Assembly: GCF_014236795.1 (NCBI RefSeq)
Contig: NZ_CP049017.1
Span: forward strand, 2,954,001 to 3,018,000
Length of the DNA: 64,000 nucleotides
Direction: 5' to 3'
Origin: Xanthomonas theicola
GTDB taxonomy: Bacteria; Pseudomonadota; Gammaproteobacteria; Xanthomonadales; Xanthomonadaceae
The position numbers were made by a program, and so were the translations under genes. Position 1 is the first letter of the stretch. Each line of letters begins with the position of its first letter. Below, piece after piece: positions 36,200 to 45,648 of this stretch. A model generated the notes under the pieces. It had not been told where the DNA came from and did no database searches. It was given only the letters and a program-made list of their open reading frames with translations.

Positions 36200-36945
36200 G
36201 CACTCAGCGCCGTGCCGTACGCCGGGCTCCGGCGCCGTGGCGACGGGCAATTGCGCATGCAACTGCGACAGCGCCGCCTGCGCCGCCTCGTCGGCAGGCA
36301 GGTAGACCACCCGCCGGTTGCCGTTGCGCGGCGCCGATCACCAGTTCACCTGGTGCAGTTGCAACTCGCCCAGTTGCGGGTGGCGGAACCGCTTGACCTG
36401 GTTTTCCACCGCACGCACCTCGCGGCGCTGCCGCCACAACGTGTCGAATTCGGCGGACGCCGCGCAGTAGCGCGCCAACAGGCGCTCCCACGCCGGCTCG
36501 CCCAGGTGTTCGCCCATCGCTGCGTGCAACAACGCCACCATGTGCCGCAGGACGCTCTCGTCATCGACCAAGCTGGCGCGCCAGCGCGGGTTGGTGAACG
36601 CCTGGTAGACGCAGTTGCGGTCGGCTTCCGGCAGGTCGGCCAGGGTCACGCCCATCAGCCGTTCGAAGGCGACATTGGTGCAGAGGATGTCGAAGCGCGG
36701 ATTCTGCAGCATCGCAGGCCATGGCGCGAGCTGGTCGAGCAGCATGCACGCGGTGCCGGTCGCCCGCTCGCACAGCGGCAACGCCGCCGCGGCTCCGGCG
36801 GCGCCCAGGCCGGCCAGCGCCAGCACGTGGCAGGTCTCGACGTCCGAGCACTGCAAGGCGCCGGCGATGGCGATCAGCACCCGCGCGGAGGCGCGCACCG
36901 GCCGCCCTTGTTCGAGCCAGGCGTACCAGGTCACGCCGACCTCGG
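36200..36945 (-). pseudogene. MmyB-like helix-turn-helix regulator, 5'-truncated and frameshifted
   Basis: Minus-strand residues VGVTWYAWLEQGRPVRASAR are the end of the N-terminal XRE-type helix-turn-helix. The MmyB ligand-binding domain follows (LLDQLAPWPAMLQNPRFDIL, CNVAFERLMG-like, ESVLRHMVALLHAAMGEH, RRREVRAVENQVKRFRHP). After LHQVNW a TGA interrupts at 36338; the family C-terminus (RRVVYLPADEAAQAALSQLH) continues in another frame. The start is lost where the IS481 remnant begins (about 36945). The regulated target is unknown. Confidence 0.75.
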
Positions 36946-37217
36946 CGAGCTGTTCAGTCCGGGCATTAGATGGATCGGGTCGACCTCGAACCGGCCGGGT
37001 TCGGATGTCCACTGTTTGCGAATGAATTCGTACGGCGTCAGCCCCTTCAGGGTCTTGAGCCTGCGGCCGAAGGTGTAGGCATCGATGTCGGCTAGGTGCT
37101 GGCGCAACTGCGCGCGATCGTCGTCGTGGAAGCGTTTGAGGGTGGCTTCCTCGATGGTCCGGTTCATCCGCTCGAGCTGCCCGTTGGTCCACCGATGTTT
37201 GACCTTGGTCAATCGGT
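36946..37217 (-). mobile_element. IS481-family transposase C-terminal remnant
   Basis: About 88 codons on the minus strand: KVKHRWTNGQLERMNRTIEE carries the last catalytic Glu of the DDE integrase core, then YTFGRRLKTLKGLTPYEFI and VDPIHLMPGLN, the standard IS481 C-terminus. The rest of the element is missing on the right, where phospholipase sequence begins abruptly. One end of the remnant breaks the MmyB-like gene, the other truncates the effector gene. Confidence 0.8.
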
Positions 37218-40200
37218 GTTCGATGCCGGGTTCCAGATCAGCGCCGCGCACGAACGGCGCGGGCTGTTCCCGGTGGATCGGATCATCCCCCACGGCCTGT
37301 CGCAAGACGGCCGCTTCCTTCACGTCGCCGTGGCCGGCGCGCACTCGGACATCGGCGGCAGCTACCTGCGCGGCGGCCTGGGCGTGCGCAGCCTCAATCT
37401 GATGACCGATTACCACAATGGCCTGCTCGGCGAGCCGTGGTTGCCGCGCCTGCACGCCCCGGCCGATCCGCGCATGAACGTGATCCACCGCTCCGAGGAG
37501 GGCAATGCCTTGTTCCGCCTCGCCCCCAGGCTGGACCGCGCCAGCGCCGCCGGACAGGTGCGCCAGCTCACCGCCGACCATGCGCGCCACGCGCCGCCGG
37601 GCGTCGTCTCCATGCCGTGGCGCACGCGCCCGAACCGCTTGCGGCGCAGATGCGGCAACTGGTTGGATCGGCACGCCGCGTGCAGCCCACCGCGACCGTG
37701 GCCGATCCTGCGCTGACCGAGGGCGACACCCTGGCCGCGCGCCTGCGGCGCACCGGCCATGTGGACTTCACGCCCTACGCAGCGCCCCTGCGCGACCGCC
37801 CCGGCGTCAAGGCGGTCGGCGCGCTGGGCGTGGCGGCCAGCCTGTACGACGCCAAGCAATCCGGCGAGACAATCGGCGACCTGCTCTCGCACGACAACCC
37901 GCTCGCCGCCCGATCGGAACTGGTCCACTTCGCCGGGCGCAACGTCGGCGGCTGGGCCGGCGGCACTGCCGCGGCGTATGCGTTGGGCAGTGCCGGCGCC
38001 GGTCCGATGGGACTGATCGCGGCCGACGCCTACTTCATGAGCCAGGTCGGCGAGCAAGCCGCCGACTTGCTCGATAACCGCGCCATCTACCACCAAACCG
38101 ACCGCGACGGCACGCCCTGGGCCTTCGACGGCCGCGCCTGGTCGCGCCAGGGCATGGCCGACACCACCAGCGACGGGGTGAACAAGCCGATCCCCACGCC
38201 GATCCTCGCCAGCGACGAGAAGGCGCGCGAGTTGAACTCTCTCGCCACCAACGCCGCGACCGCACTGGCGCTGAAGGCCGCGCCGCACCCCGACGATCCC
38301 TTCCGACTCCCCGCCAAGGCCAGCGACCGCCCCAGCCTGAGTCGCGCCGACTGGACCCGCGATGCCGCCGACGGCCAGTGGCATCGCCAGGTCAAGACCG
38401 GCGTGTCCGGGGAAAACAACCGCGGCCTCTACGAACAGCAGACCGCATCGCCAGCGCGTGCGGCCGACCTGGACGCGCAGGCCGCGGCCGTCGTTGCGCG
38501 CAACCTCGCCAACGGCCCCGGCGCCATCGCCGCGCGCTATGAACTGGCCTACCACCGCAGCGGCTGGTCCGCCGATGGGTATCCGATGTCCCCGGCGGTA
38601 CAGCAGGCGTTGCCCGATCCGGATGCGCTGAACGCTTCCGATGGCAAGCGCTACCGTCGCGATGCCGAGGGCCAGTGGACGAGCAACGGCGTCCGCGCCG
38701 ATGGCAATCTGGCGCTGGAACTGGACACGACACGCGCGCTGCTGCAACCGGCGCTGGCCGAACACGCCCAGGCCATGGCCGCCCTTGCGCAGGCGCCGCC
38801 GACGCCGCAGGACCTGCAACGCGAGCAGACCCTGTACCGCTACCGCATCGTCGGGACCGAACTCAACCCGGACTGGCGCGAGGCGATCGATCTGGCGATG
38901 CAGCGCACACGCCAGGGGCAAGGGCTGACCGGCGATGGCGCGGTGCAGTTGCAGCGCGGGCCGGGCGGTGCGCTGGGTGCAGACAGCCCCATCGTCCATC
39001 TGCAACGCGGTGCAGACGGCGTGGAGCGCATCGCCGCCGTCACCGGCACCGAGGACATCCGGCAGGCGCTGGACGAGGTCCGGGCGCGCCGGCAAGCCCC
39101 GTCGCTCTCGGACATGCCGACGCCGCCGCAGGCGTCCATGGCGCACGCCTGCGACGGGGCGGCCGACACGGATGGCTCGGCCTCCGACCCCGCTTCCAGC
39201 CCGCAGCACGTGCTCGACGTGCAGGCGCAAACCCAGGCGGCCAGCGCCGCGCGGCAGCGCCAGGAACGCGAACGGCAGCAACGCCAGGCCCAGGAGCAGC
39301 AGATCGCGCAGGCGCCCGAGCACGCATTGGTGCAGGCGGCCCATGCGGAAAAGGCGCCTACTGCACAGGCGCTGCAGGCGCCTGCGGCACTCGAACATCG
39401 AAGCCAAGCGTTGCAGCAGCGCGAACAGGAGCAGCGCCTGGCCCAGCAGGCCCAGCAGCACGAACAGCAGCAGCGCCTGGCCCAGGAGGCCCAGCAACGC
39501 GAACAGCAGCAGCGCCAGTCCCAGGAAGTCCAGCAACACGAACAGCAGCAGCGCCTAGCCCAGGAAGCCCAGCAGCACGAACAGCAGCAGCGCCAGCCCC
39601 GGGAAGTCCAGCAACGCGAACAGCAGCAGCGTGATGTGCAGCAACGCCTGGCCCAGGACACGCGGGAGCCACCGGCACAGCGCCGGCAACCGCAGCAGGC
39701 CGAGGCGTCCGACCCGCAGGAAACGCAACGCCAGCCAATGCAGGAACGCCGCACACACGATGCGCCGCCAGCGTCGTTGCAAACGGCGCCGATCGCGGCG
39801 GCATCGCCGGCAGCCCGGCAACCCGATGCACGGGCGCATCCCACGCAAGCGCCGCCGCTCGTGCAGGCGCCGGCCACGCGCGACGACACGCCGCTTCAAC
39901 CGCGCGAAGAACCGGTGCAGGCGCCCCGGCTCCAGTCGCCGCACGCGGCACCGCACGCATCCCACGCACCACCGCTGGCCGCAGAGCGCAACGACGCTCC
40001 GCCCGCACCGCAGACGCAGACGCCTGCGCCGGATGCGCCAATGGTCCACCATGAGCCAGCCCTGCCGGCGCCATCGCCCGCCCACCTTGCGCAAGCGCCC
40101 GTGCCATCCCCGGGGGCGCACGCCGCCGACCGCGCCACCGGCACGGCCGACCAGGCGCAGCCTGCGCGCCGAGCTGCCCCGGCCTCCCCGGAGCAGGCGC

Positions 40201-40307
40201 ATGCCCCCCCACACCGCCCCCGAGCCGGGCAGCGCCGAATCCTGGGAGGAAATACTGCACACGATGCGGGCGCTGCGCATCCAGATCGAACGCGACCTGC
40301 AAGATAA
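37218..40307 (+). pseudogene. Tle1-like (DUF2235) phospholipase effector, 5'-truncated and frameshifted
   Basis: Residues FDAGFQISAAHERRGLFPVD, then VAVAGAHSDIGGSYLRGGLG and NVIHRSEEGNALFRLAP, are the C-terminal part of a Tle1-type catalytic domain of type VI secretion phospholipases. The GxSxG nucleophile half is missing, cut off by the IS481 remnant. Near 37600-37615 the frame shifts. The second frame runs to 40307 with a helical region (GTAAAYALGSAGAGPMGLIA), a polar linker, six 13-residue Q/E-rich repeats (39399-39632) and a long Pro/Ala/Gln tail. No complete XVIPCD-type C-terminal signal was recognised. Probably inactive as an enzyme, though the 3' open frame of about 900 codons is long. 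Confidence 0.7.
39399..39632 (+). repeat. 39-bp tandem repeats coding for 13-residue Q-rich units
   Basis: Six units of the form LAQEAQQREQQQR, with alternation of QQR/QQH and of LAQ/QSQ/QPR starts. The first unit is more diverged. The periodicity and composition suggest an extended helix or coiled coil, and the copy number can change without frameshift. Confidence 0.9.
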
Positions 40308-40829
40308 CGCCTGCAAGACCTCATCGCGCAGCGGCTACAGGGACTGCATGGCGCGGTCGACGACGCCGGCCAGAAGGTCGATCGGGTCGTGGAGAACGCA
40401 CTGCCGCGGCTGACGCACTTGACGGAACAGGCGCTGTCGGTGGCGCTGGAACCGGCGGCGGAGCGGTTCGGTCGCCAATTGTCCAGCGCCGAGCAGACCC
40501 TGCACCGCGCCACGCAGGACTATGCGCAGGCGCAGCACTGCATGCAGGCCACGGCCACGCGGCGCCTGTGGATGGCCTCCATCGCACTGCTGGTGGCGAG
40601 CTGCATGGGGCTGTGCGCCGTGGCGTACGCGCTCCACAGCGCCAGGGACACCCTGGCCCAGGCCGCGCAGCGCCGGGCGGAAATCGCCTATCTGGATCGC
40701 GTCGCGCGTGCCGACCTGGTGGCCTGCGGCGAAGACAGGCTTTGCGGCAACTTCGAGAAGAAGGGGCCGCGCTATGGCCATCAAGGTCGATATCGCGTGA
40801 TCGCCTTGCGCCAATCCACCCCGCGCTAA
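40201..40829 (+). pseudogene. Small single-span membrane protein, frameshifted by a 14-bp insertion
   Basis: The ATG at 40201 opens MPPHTAPEPGSAESWEEILH and continues to ERDLQ. A 14-bp segment bounded by CTGCAAGA direct repeats (about 40296-40317) then shifts the frame. The remainder reads DLIAQRLQGLHGAVDDAGQK on to 40829, with a helix, one membrane span (about WMASIALLVASCMGLCAVAY) and a short Cys-bearing tail (VACGEDRLCGNFEKKG, RYGHQGRYRV). The layout resembles small relaxosome-accessory or effector-linked membrane proteins, but that identification is weak. It overlaps the preceding effector frame. An internal GTG at 40389 could still give a 146-residue product. Confidence 0.55.
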
Positions 40830-40847
40830 CGCGGGCTGGGTGATCGT

Positions 40848-41606
40848 ATGCGGATGGCAGACGCGCTCCCCCTCCGACCGCCGCCGCCGCGCCTGGACGA
40901 TGCCTGCGCATTATTCCTGGACGTGGACGGCACCCTCGTCGCTTTCGCCGACCGTCCCGACGCTGTGCACCTGCTGCCCGAGGTGCGCGCGGCGATCGGC
41001 CGCATCAGCGACCGCCTGCACGGCGCGCTGGCGCTGGTCAGCGGCCGTCCGCTGGCGCAACTGGATGCGCTGTTCGCGCCGTTGCGCTTGCCGGCCGCCG
41101 GACTGCACGGCCACGAACTGCGCAGCGACCGCAACGCGCGCGCGGCCATGCCGGCCGATACCTCGCAGTGGCTGCATGCGCTGCACCAGCGCGCCGCGCA
41201 CCTGCACCAGACCTGGCCCGGCGTGCTGGTCGAGGACAAGGGCGCGAGCCTGGCGCTGCACTGGCGCGCCGCGCCCGACGCCGGCGCGCAGATCCTGGCC
41301 TTCGCCCAGGCGCAGATCGGCGCGCTGCCCGGCTACCGCCTGCAACTCGGCGACCACGTGGTCGAGTTCGTGCCCGAAGGCAGCGACAAGGGCCTGGCGG
41401 TGACCGCGCTGCTGCAGCACCCGCCGTTCCAGGGCCGGCGTCCAGTGTTCGTCGGCGACGACCTCACCGACGAGTTCGGCTTCGCCGCGGCCAACCGCCA
41501 CGGCGGCTGGAGCGTGCTGGTCGGCGCCCGTGCCGACAGCGCGGCGACGTTCGCGCTGCCCGATACACACGGCGTACACGCATGGTTGCGCGACAACGCC
41601 GCGTGA
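40848..41606 (+). CDS. otsB: Trehalose-6-phosphate phosphatase OtsB
   Basis: HAD-family phosphatase producing trehalose from its 6-phosphate. 252 residues. Motif I LFLDVDGTLVAF has the nucleophile and general acid Asp pair, motif II region LVSGRPLAQLD, AGLHGHELR, then VVEFVPEGSDKGLAV with the conserved Lys, and motif III GDDLTDEFGFAAAN. First gene of an operon otsB-GH15-otsA; a 78-bp gap separates it from the GH15 gene. Confidence 0.96.
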   Translation: MRMADALPLRPPPPRLDDACALFLDVDGTLVAFADRPDAVHLLPEVRAAIGRISDRLHGALALVSGRPLAQLDALFAPLRLPAAGLHGHELRSDRNARAAMPADTSQWLHALHQRAAHLHQTWPGVLVEDKGASLALHWRAAPDAGAQILAFAQAQIGALPGYRLQLGDHVVEFVPEGSDKGLAVTALLQHPPFQGRRPVFVGDDLTDEFGFAAANRHGGWSVLVGARADSAATFALPDTHGVHAWLRDNAA

Positions 41607-41684
41607 GCGCGGCGGTTCCGACAGCACGCGCCGCGCCATCGCCCCGCGCCCTTTCCCCGACGCCGCACAAGGACATGCCCCTCC

Positions 41685-43466
41685 ATGAGTTCCCCCAACC
41701 TCGACCTCGGCGTGATCGGCAACGGCAGTTTCGGCGCACTGGTCGACAAGCAGGCGCGCGTGGTGTGGAGCTGCCTGCCGGCCTTCGACGGCGATCCGGC
41801 GTTCTGCGCGCTGCTGTCGCCGCGCGACCATGCCGGCGGCGATTTCAGCATCGAACTGGAGGATTTCGCCGACAGCGAGCAACACTACCTAGCCAATACC
41901 GCGATCCTGCGCACGGTGCTGCGCGACGCCCACGGCGGCGCGGTGGAAGTGATCGACTTCGCGCCGCGCTGGCGCAACCACGGCCGCTTCTACCGGCCGG
42001 TCAGCATCATCCGCCAGGTGCGGCCGCTGGCCGGCAACCCGCGCATCCGTGTGCTGGCGCGACCGCTGGCCGACTGGGGCGCGCGCCAACCGGAATGCAC
42101 CTGGGGCAGCAACCACGTGCGCTGGCTGCTGCCGGATTTCACCCTGCGCCTGACCACCGACGTGCCGGTGCGCTTCATCCGCGACGAGTTGCCGTTCGTG
42201 CTCAACCATCCGGTCAACCTGATGCTCGGCGTGGACGAATCGCTGACCCGTTCGCTGACCGGCTACATCCAGGAGGCGCAGGAACGCACTGAGGAATACT
42301 GGCGCGAATGGGTGCGCTACCTGTCGGTGCCGCTGGACTGGCAGGACGCGGTGATCCGCAGCGCGATCACCCTGAAACTGTGCCAGTACGAGGACAGCGG
42401 CGCGATCATCGCGGCGATGACCACCTCCATCCCCGAAGCGCCGGACACCCCGCGCAACTGGGACTACCGCTATTGCTGGCTGCGCGACGCCGCCTTCGTG
42501 GTGCGCGCGCTGAACCGGCTCGGCGCCACCCGCACGATGGAGCAGTTCCTCGGCTACATCTTCAACATCGCCACCACCGACGGCAGCCTGCAGCCGCTGT
42601 ACGGCATCGGCTTTGAGGCGGCGCTGGAGGAGCACGAGGTCGAATCGCTGGCCGGCTACCGCGGCATGGGCCCGGTGCGGCGCGGCAACCTGGCCTGGAT
42701 CCAGCAGCAGCACGACGTGTACGGCAGCGTGGTGCTGGCCTCCACCCAGCTGTTCTTCGACCTGCGCCTGAAGGATCCCGGCGATGCCGACACCTTCCTG
42801 CGCCTGGAACCGCTGGGCGAGCGCGCATTCGCGCTGCACGACGTGCCCGACGCCGGGCTGTGGGAGTTCCGTGGCCGCGCCGAGGTGCACACCTACACCA
42901 GCGCGATGTGCTGGGCCGCCTGCGACCGCCTGGCCAAGATCGCCGCGCGGCTGGGCCTAGACGCGCGCGTGGCGCACTGGCGCGAGCGCGCCGAGCGCAT
43001 CCATGCGCGGGTGCTGGCCGATGCGTGGAACCCGCAGCTGGGCCACTTCACCGACGCCTTCAACGGCCACCGCCTGGACGCCTCGTTGCTGCTGCTGGCC
43101 GACATCGGCTTCATCGGCCCGGAGGATCCGCGCTTCGTGGCCACGGTCGAGGCGATCGGCCGCGACCTCAAGCACGGCGACGCACTGTACCGCTACGTGG
43201 CCCCGGACGACTTCGGCGAGCCGGAGACCAGCTTCACCATCTGCACCTTCTGGTACATCGACGCGCTGGCCGCGATCGGGCGCAAGGACGAGGCGCGCGA
43301 GCTGTTCGAGCGCATCCTCGCGCGCCGCAACCACCTGGGCCTGCTGTCGGAGGATCTGGCCTTCGACGGCGGCGAAGCCTGGGGTAATTTCCCGCAAACC
43401 TATTCGCACGTCGGCCTGATCATCGCCGCGATGCGATTGTCGCGCAGCTGGCAGGAGGCGTCATGA
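41685..43466 (+). CDS. Glycoside hydrolase family 15 protein (glucoamylase/trehalase type)
   Basis: 593 residues. An N-terminal beta-sandwich (about 1-210: LDLGVIGNGSFGALVD) is followed by the (alpha/alpha)6 barrel with NWDYRYCWLRDAAFVVRALN, GLWEFRGRAEVHTYTSAMCW (likely general-acid Glu) and LGLLSEDLAFDGGEAWGNFPQ (likely base Glu). No signal peptide, so cytoplasmic. Its place between otsB and otsA points to a GH15-type trehalase or maltooligosaccharide hydrolase rather than a secreted glucoamylase; some GH15 members are known trehalases. Its stop overlaps the otsA start (ATGA). Confidence 0.9.
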   Translation: MSSPNLDLGVIGNGSFGALVDKQARVVWSCLPAFDGDPAFCALLSPRDHAGGDFSIELEDFADSEQHYLANTAILRTVLRDAHGGAVEVIDFAPRWRNHGRFYRPVSIIRQVRPLAGNPRIRVLARPLADWGARQPECTWGSNHVRWLLPDFTLRLTTDVPVRFIRDELPFVLNHPVNLMLGVDESLTRSLTGYIQEAQERTEEYWREWVRYLSVPLDWQDAVIRSAITLKLCQYEDSGAIIAAMTTSIPEAPDTPRNWDYRYCWLRDAAFVVRALNRLGATRTMEQFLGYIFNIATTDGSLQPLYGIGFEAALEEHEVESLAGYRGMGPVRRGNLAWIQQQHDVYGSVVLASTQLFFDLRLKDPGDADTFLRLEPLGERAFALHDVPDAGLWEFRGRAEVHTYTSAMCWAACDRLAKIAARLGLDARVAHWRERAERIHARVLADAWNPQLGHFTDAFNGHRLDASLLLLADIGFIGPEDPRFVATVEAIGRDLKHGDALYRYVAPDDFGEPETSFTICTFWYIDALAAIGRKDEARELFERILARRNHLGLLSEDLAFDGGEAWGNFPQTYSHVGLIIAAMRLSRSWQEAS

Positions 43467-44827
43467 GCAGATTGGTGGTGGTATCCAACCGCGTGGCCTT
43501 GCCCGGCGAGAACCGCGCCGGCGGCCTGGCGGTGGGCTTGCTCGCCGCGTTGAAAGAACGCGGCGGGGTCTGGTTCGGCTGGAGCGGCAAGACCGTGCGC
43601 GGCGACAGCGGCGCGATGCACGAGCAGACCCAGGGCGACATCCGCTTCGTCACCATGGACCTCAACCGCGCCGACCTGGACGCGTACTACAACGGCTTCG
43701 CCAACCGCACGCTGTGGCCGCTGCTGCACTTCCGCCTGGACCTGGTCGACTACGACCGCGCCACCCGCGAAGGCTACCGCCGGGTCAACGCGATGTTCGC
43801 CGAGAAGCTGGCGCCGCTGCTGCGCGAAGACGACACGGTGTGGATCCACGACTACCACCTGATCCCGCTGGCCGCGCTGTTGCGCGAGCGCGGCATCGGC
43901 TGCCGCATCGGCTTCTTCCTGCACGTGCCGTTCCCCTCGGCCGACCTGATCCAGGCCCTGCCCGACCACGCGCGGCTGTTCTCCGGCTTCTACGCCTACG
44001 ACCTGGTCGGCTTCCAGACCCAGCGCGACGTGGACCGCTTCCAGGCCTACGTGCGCCTGTTCGGCGGCGGCAAGGTGATCAAGGACGGCGTGCTGGAAGC
44101 GCCCGGCGGGCGCCACTTCCGCGCCGAGAAGTTCCCGATCGGCATCGACACCGAACTGATCGCGCAGCAGGCGCGCGCGGCGGTGGGCAAGCCGGCGGTG
44201 CGCGACCTGCGCAGCAGCCTGCGCGACCGCCAGCTGGCGATCGGCGTGGACCGGCTGGACTACTCCAAGGGCCTGCCCGAGCGCTTCCTCGGCTTCGAGC
44301 GCTACCTGGAACGGCATCAGGACCAGTGCGGCAGCCTGACCTATCTGCAGATCGCACCGGTCTCGCGCGGCGATGTCACCGAATACAAGCAACTGCGCAA
44401 CCAGCTCGAACAGATCGCCGGGCACATCAACGGCGGCCACGCCGAGCCGGACTGGACCCCGCTGCGCTACGTCAACCGCAACTTCACCCACGCCACCCTG
44501 ACCGGCTTCTACCGCGCCGCCCAGGTCGGCCTGGTGACGCCGCTGCGCGATGGTATGAACCTGGTGGCCAAGGAATACGTGGCTGCGCAGGATCCGAAAA
44601 ATCCTGGCGTACTGGTACTGTCGCTGCTGGCCGGCGCGGCCGACGAACTGAAGGAAGCGCTGCTGGTCAACCCGCACGACCTGGATGGCGTCGCCGATGC
44701 GATCGCCACCGCCGCCTCGCTGCCCAAGGCCAAGCGCATCGAACGCTGGCAGACGATGATGGAGCACCTGCGCAAGAACGACATCGGCGCCTGGCGACAG
44801 CGCTATCTGCAGGCGCTGGAGGGCTAG
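43463..44827 (+). CDS. otsA: Trehalose-6-phosphate synthase OtsA
   Basis: GT20 enzyme joining glucose from UDP-glucose to glucose 6-phosphate. 454 residues. Visible are SRLVVVSNRVALP, the phosphate loop NRAGGLAVGL, FGWSGKT, WIHDYHLIPLAALLRERG, GFFLHVPFPS, GVDRLDYSKGLPERFLGFE and TPLRDGMNLVAKEYVAAQ with the nucleotide-sugar-binding Glu. It overlaps the GH15 gene by 4 bp. Trehalose serves in osmo- and desiccation protection and, in xanthomonads, in virulence. Confidence 0.97.
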   Translation: MSRLVVVSNRVALPGENRAGGLAVGLLAALKERGGVWFGWSGKTVRGDSGAMHEQTQGDIRFVTMDLNRADLDAYYNGFANRTLWPLLHFRLDLVDYDRATREGYRRVNAMFAEKLAPLLREDDTVWIHDYHLIPLAALLRERGIGCRIGFFLHVPFPSADLIQALPDHARLFSGFYAYDLVGFQTQRDVDRFQAYVRLFGGGKVIKDGVLEAPGGRHFRAEKFPIGIDTELIAQQARAAVGKPAVRDLRSSLRDRQLAIGVDRLDYSKGLPERFLGFERYLERHQDQCGSLTYLQIAPVSRGDVTEYKQLRNQLEQIAGHINGGHAEPDWTPLRYVNRNFTHATLTGFYRAAQVGLVTPLRDGMNLVAKEYVAAQDPKNPGVLVLSLLAGAADELKEALLVNPHDLDGVADAIATAASLPKAKRIERWQTMMEHLRKNDIGAWRQRYLQALEG

Positions 44828-44839
44828 AACATTCTCGAC

Positions 44840-45130
44840 TCAGGTGGTGGCATGTGCGCATGAAGCGAAGCAGTTGGCGCATGCGTGCAGCGCAAGCGCA
44901 CCCGGTGACCTGCCGATCTCAGTGCGCAGAGCGTCCGCGGTTTGCTTGGCCGCCTGGCGCAACGGGAGCTTGCGTTTGGAGACGGTCTTCTGGATAGCAT
45001 GGAGGTCGGGAGGATGCCCTGGCAACCAGCACAGGGCGACTCGCATCGCTGCCAACAGGCGCGCATGGTTGGCGTCCTCGGCGGGGACCGCGGCCAATGT
45101 GCTGTCTGTATGTCGCCGAATGAAACCTGC
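44840..45130 (-). pseudogene. Decayed small ORF of unknown function, related block at 48988-49041
   Basis: Minus-strand residues AAVPAEDANHARLLAAMRVA, then WLPGHPPDLHAIQKTVSKRK and ALALHACANCFASCAHATT look like the end of a xanthomonad hypothetical protein seen in many scattered copies, but no convincing start is present. A similar block (AEEARHARLFAKS) lies on the other side of the toxin gene. The rest of the gap to 45648 holds nothing recognisable; no PIP box (TTCGB-N15-TTCGB) was found before the toxin gene. Confidence 0.4.
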
Positions 45131-45648
45131 TCCAAACGCATGGACCTGGACGCGCCACAGCAACCAATCACCTACGGCAATACCGCGGTAGGCAAGGCCG
45201 ATCCGCCGGATACCTATCACGACGGCACAACAGCGGCATTCCGGTCTCGGCGCTGAAAGCCTGGGCCGTGCCCAGCCCGCACCGAGCCACACGCGGCGCA
45301 GGCCGAGCACCACAAGAGCGACGGCCACCGCAGCACTGCCTGGGCGGCAACCTGAGAACCTGTACACGACCTACTGCGACGCATCCTCTTGCGCACGTTT
45401 CCTCAAGCCAGCAACCCCGCCGCTCGAGTGCTCATCATTCATTGCCAGTCGTGTGTGCGTACCCATCTGCGGCCGGGAGGATTCAACTTGTCGATTCCTT
45501 GACTTGCATTCAATGAAGACGGATTGACTGGGCTCTAGCACGACGCATGCCTGGCACAAGGAAAACACAGCACCGGAATGATCATTTATTGATAGCCAGG
45601 CGAACGTCAATTGTATATTTTGTTTTTTTGACTGACAGGAATGAAATC

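Noticed and set aside
39399..39632. CRISPR-like direct repeats
   Set aside because: The 39-bp units are contiguous and in frame, coding for a Q-rich protein segment.
45547..45648. A 34-codon N-terminal extension of the ADP-ribosyltransferase protein
   Set aside because: There is no ribosome site at 45547, whereas AGGA precedes the ATG at 45649.
45250..45648. PIP box (HrpX site) before the ADP-ribosyltransferase gene
   Set aside because: No TTCGB-N15-TTCGB pair is present. Only scattered TTC words were found, so type III regulation cannot be claimed.
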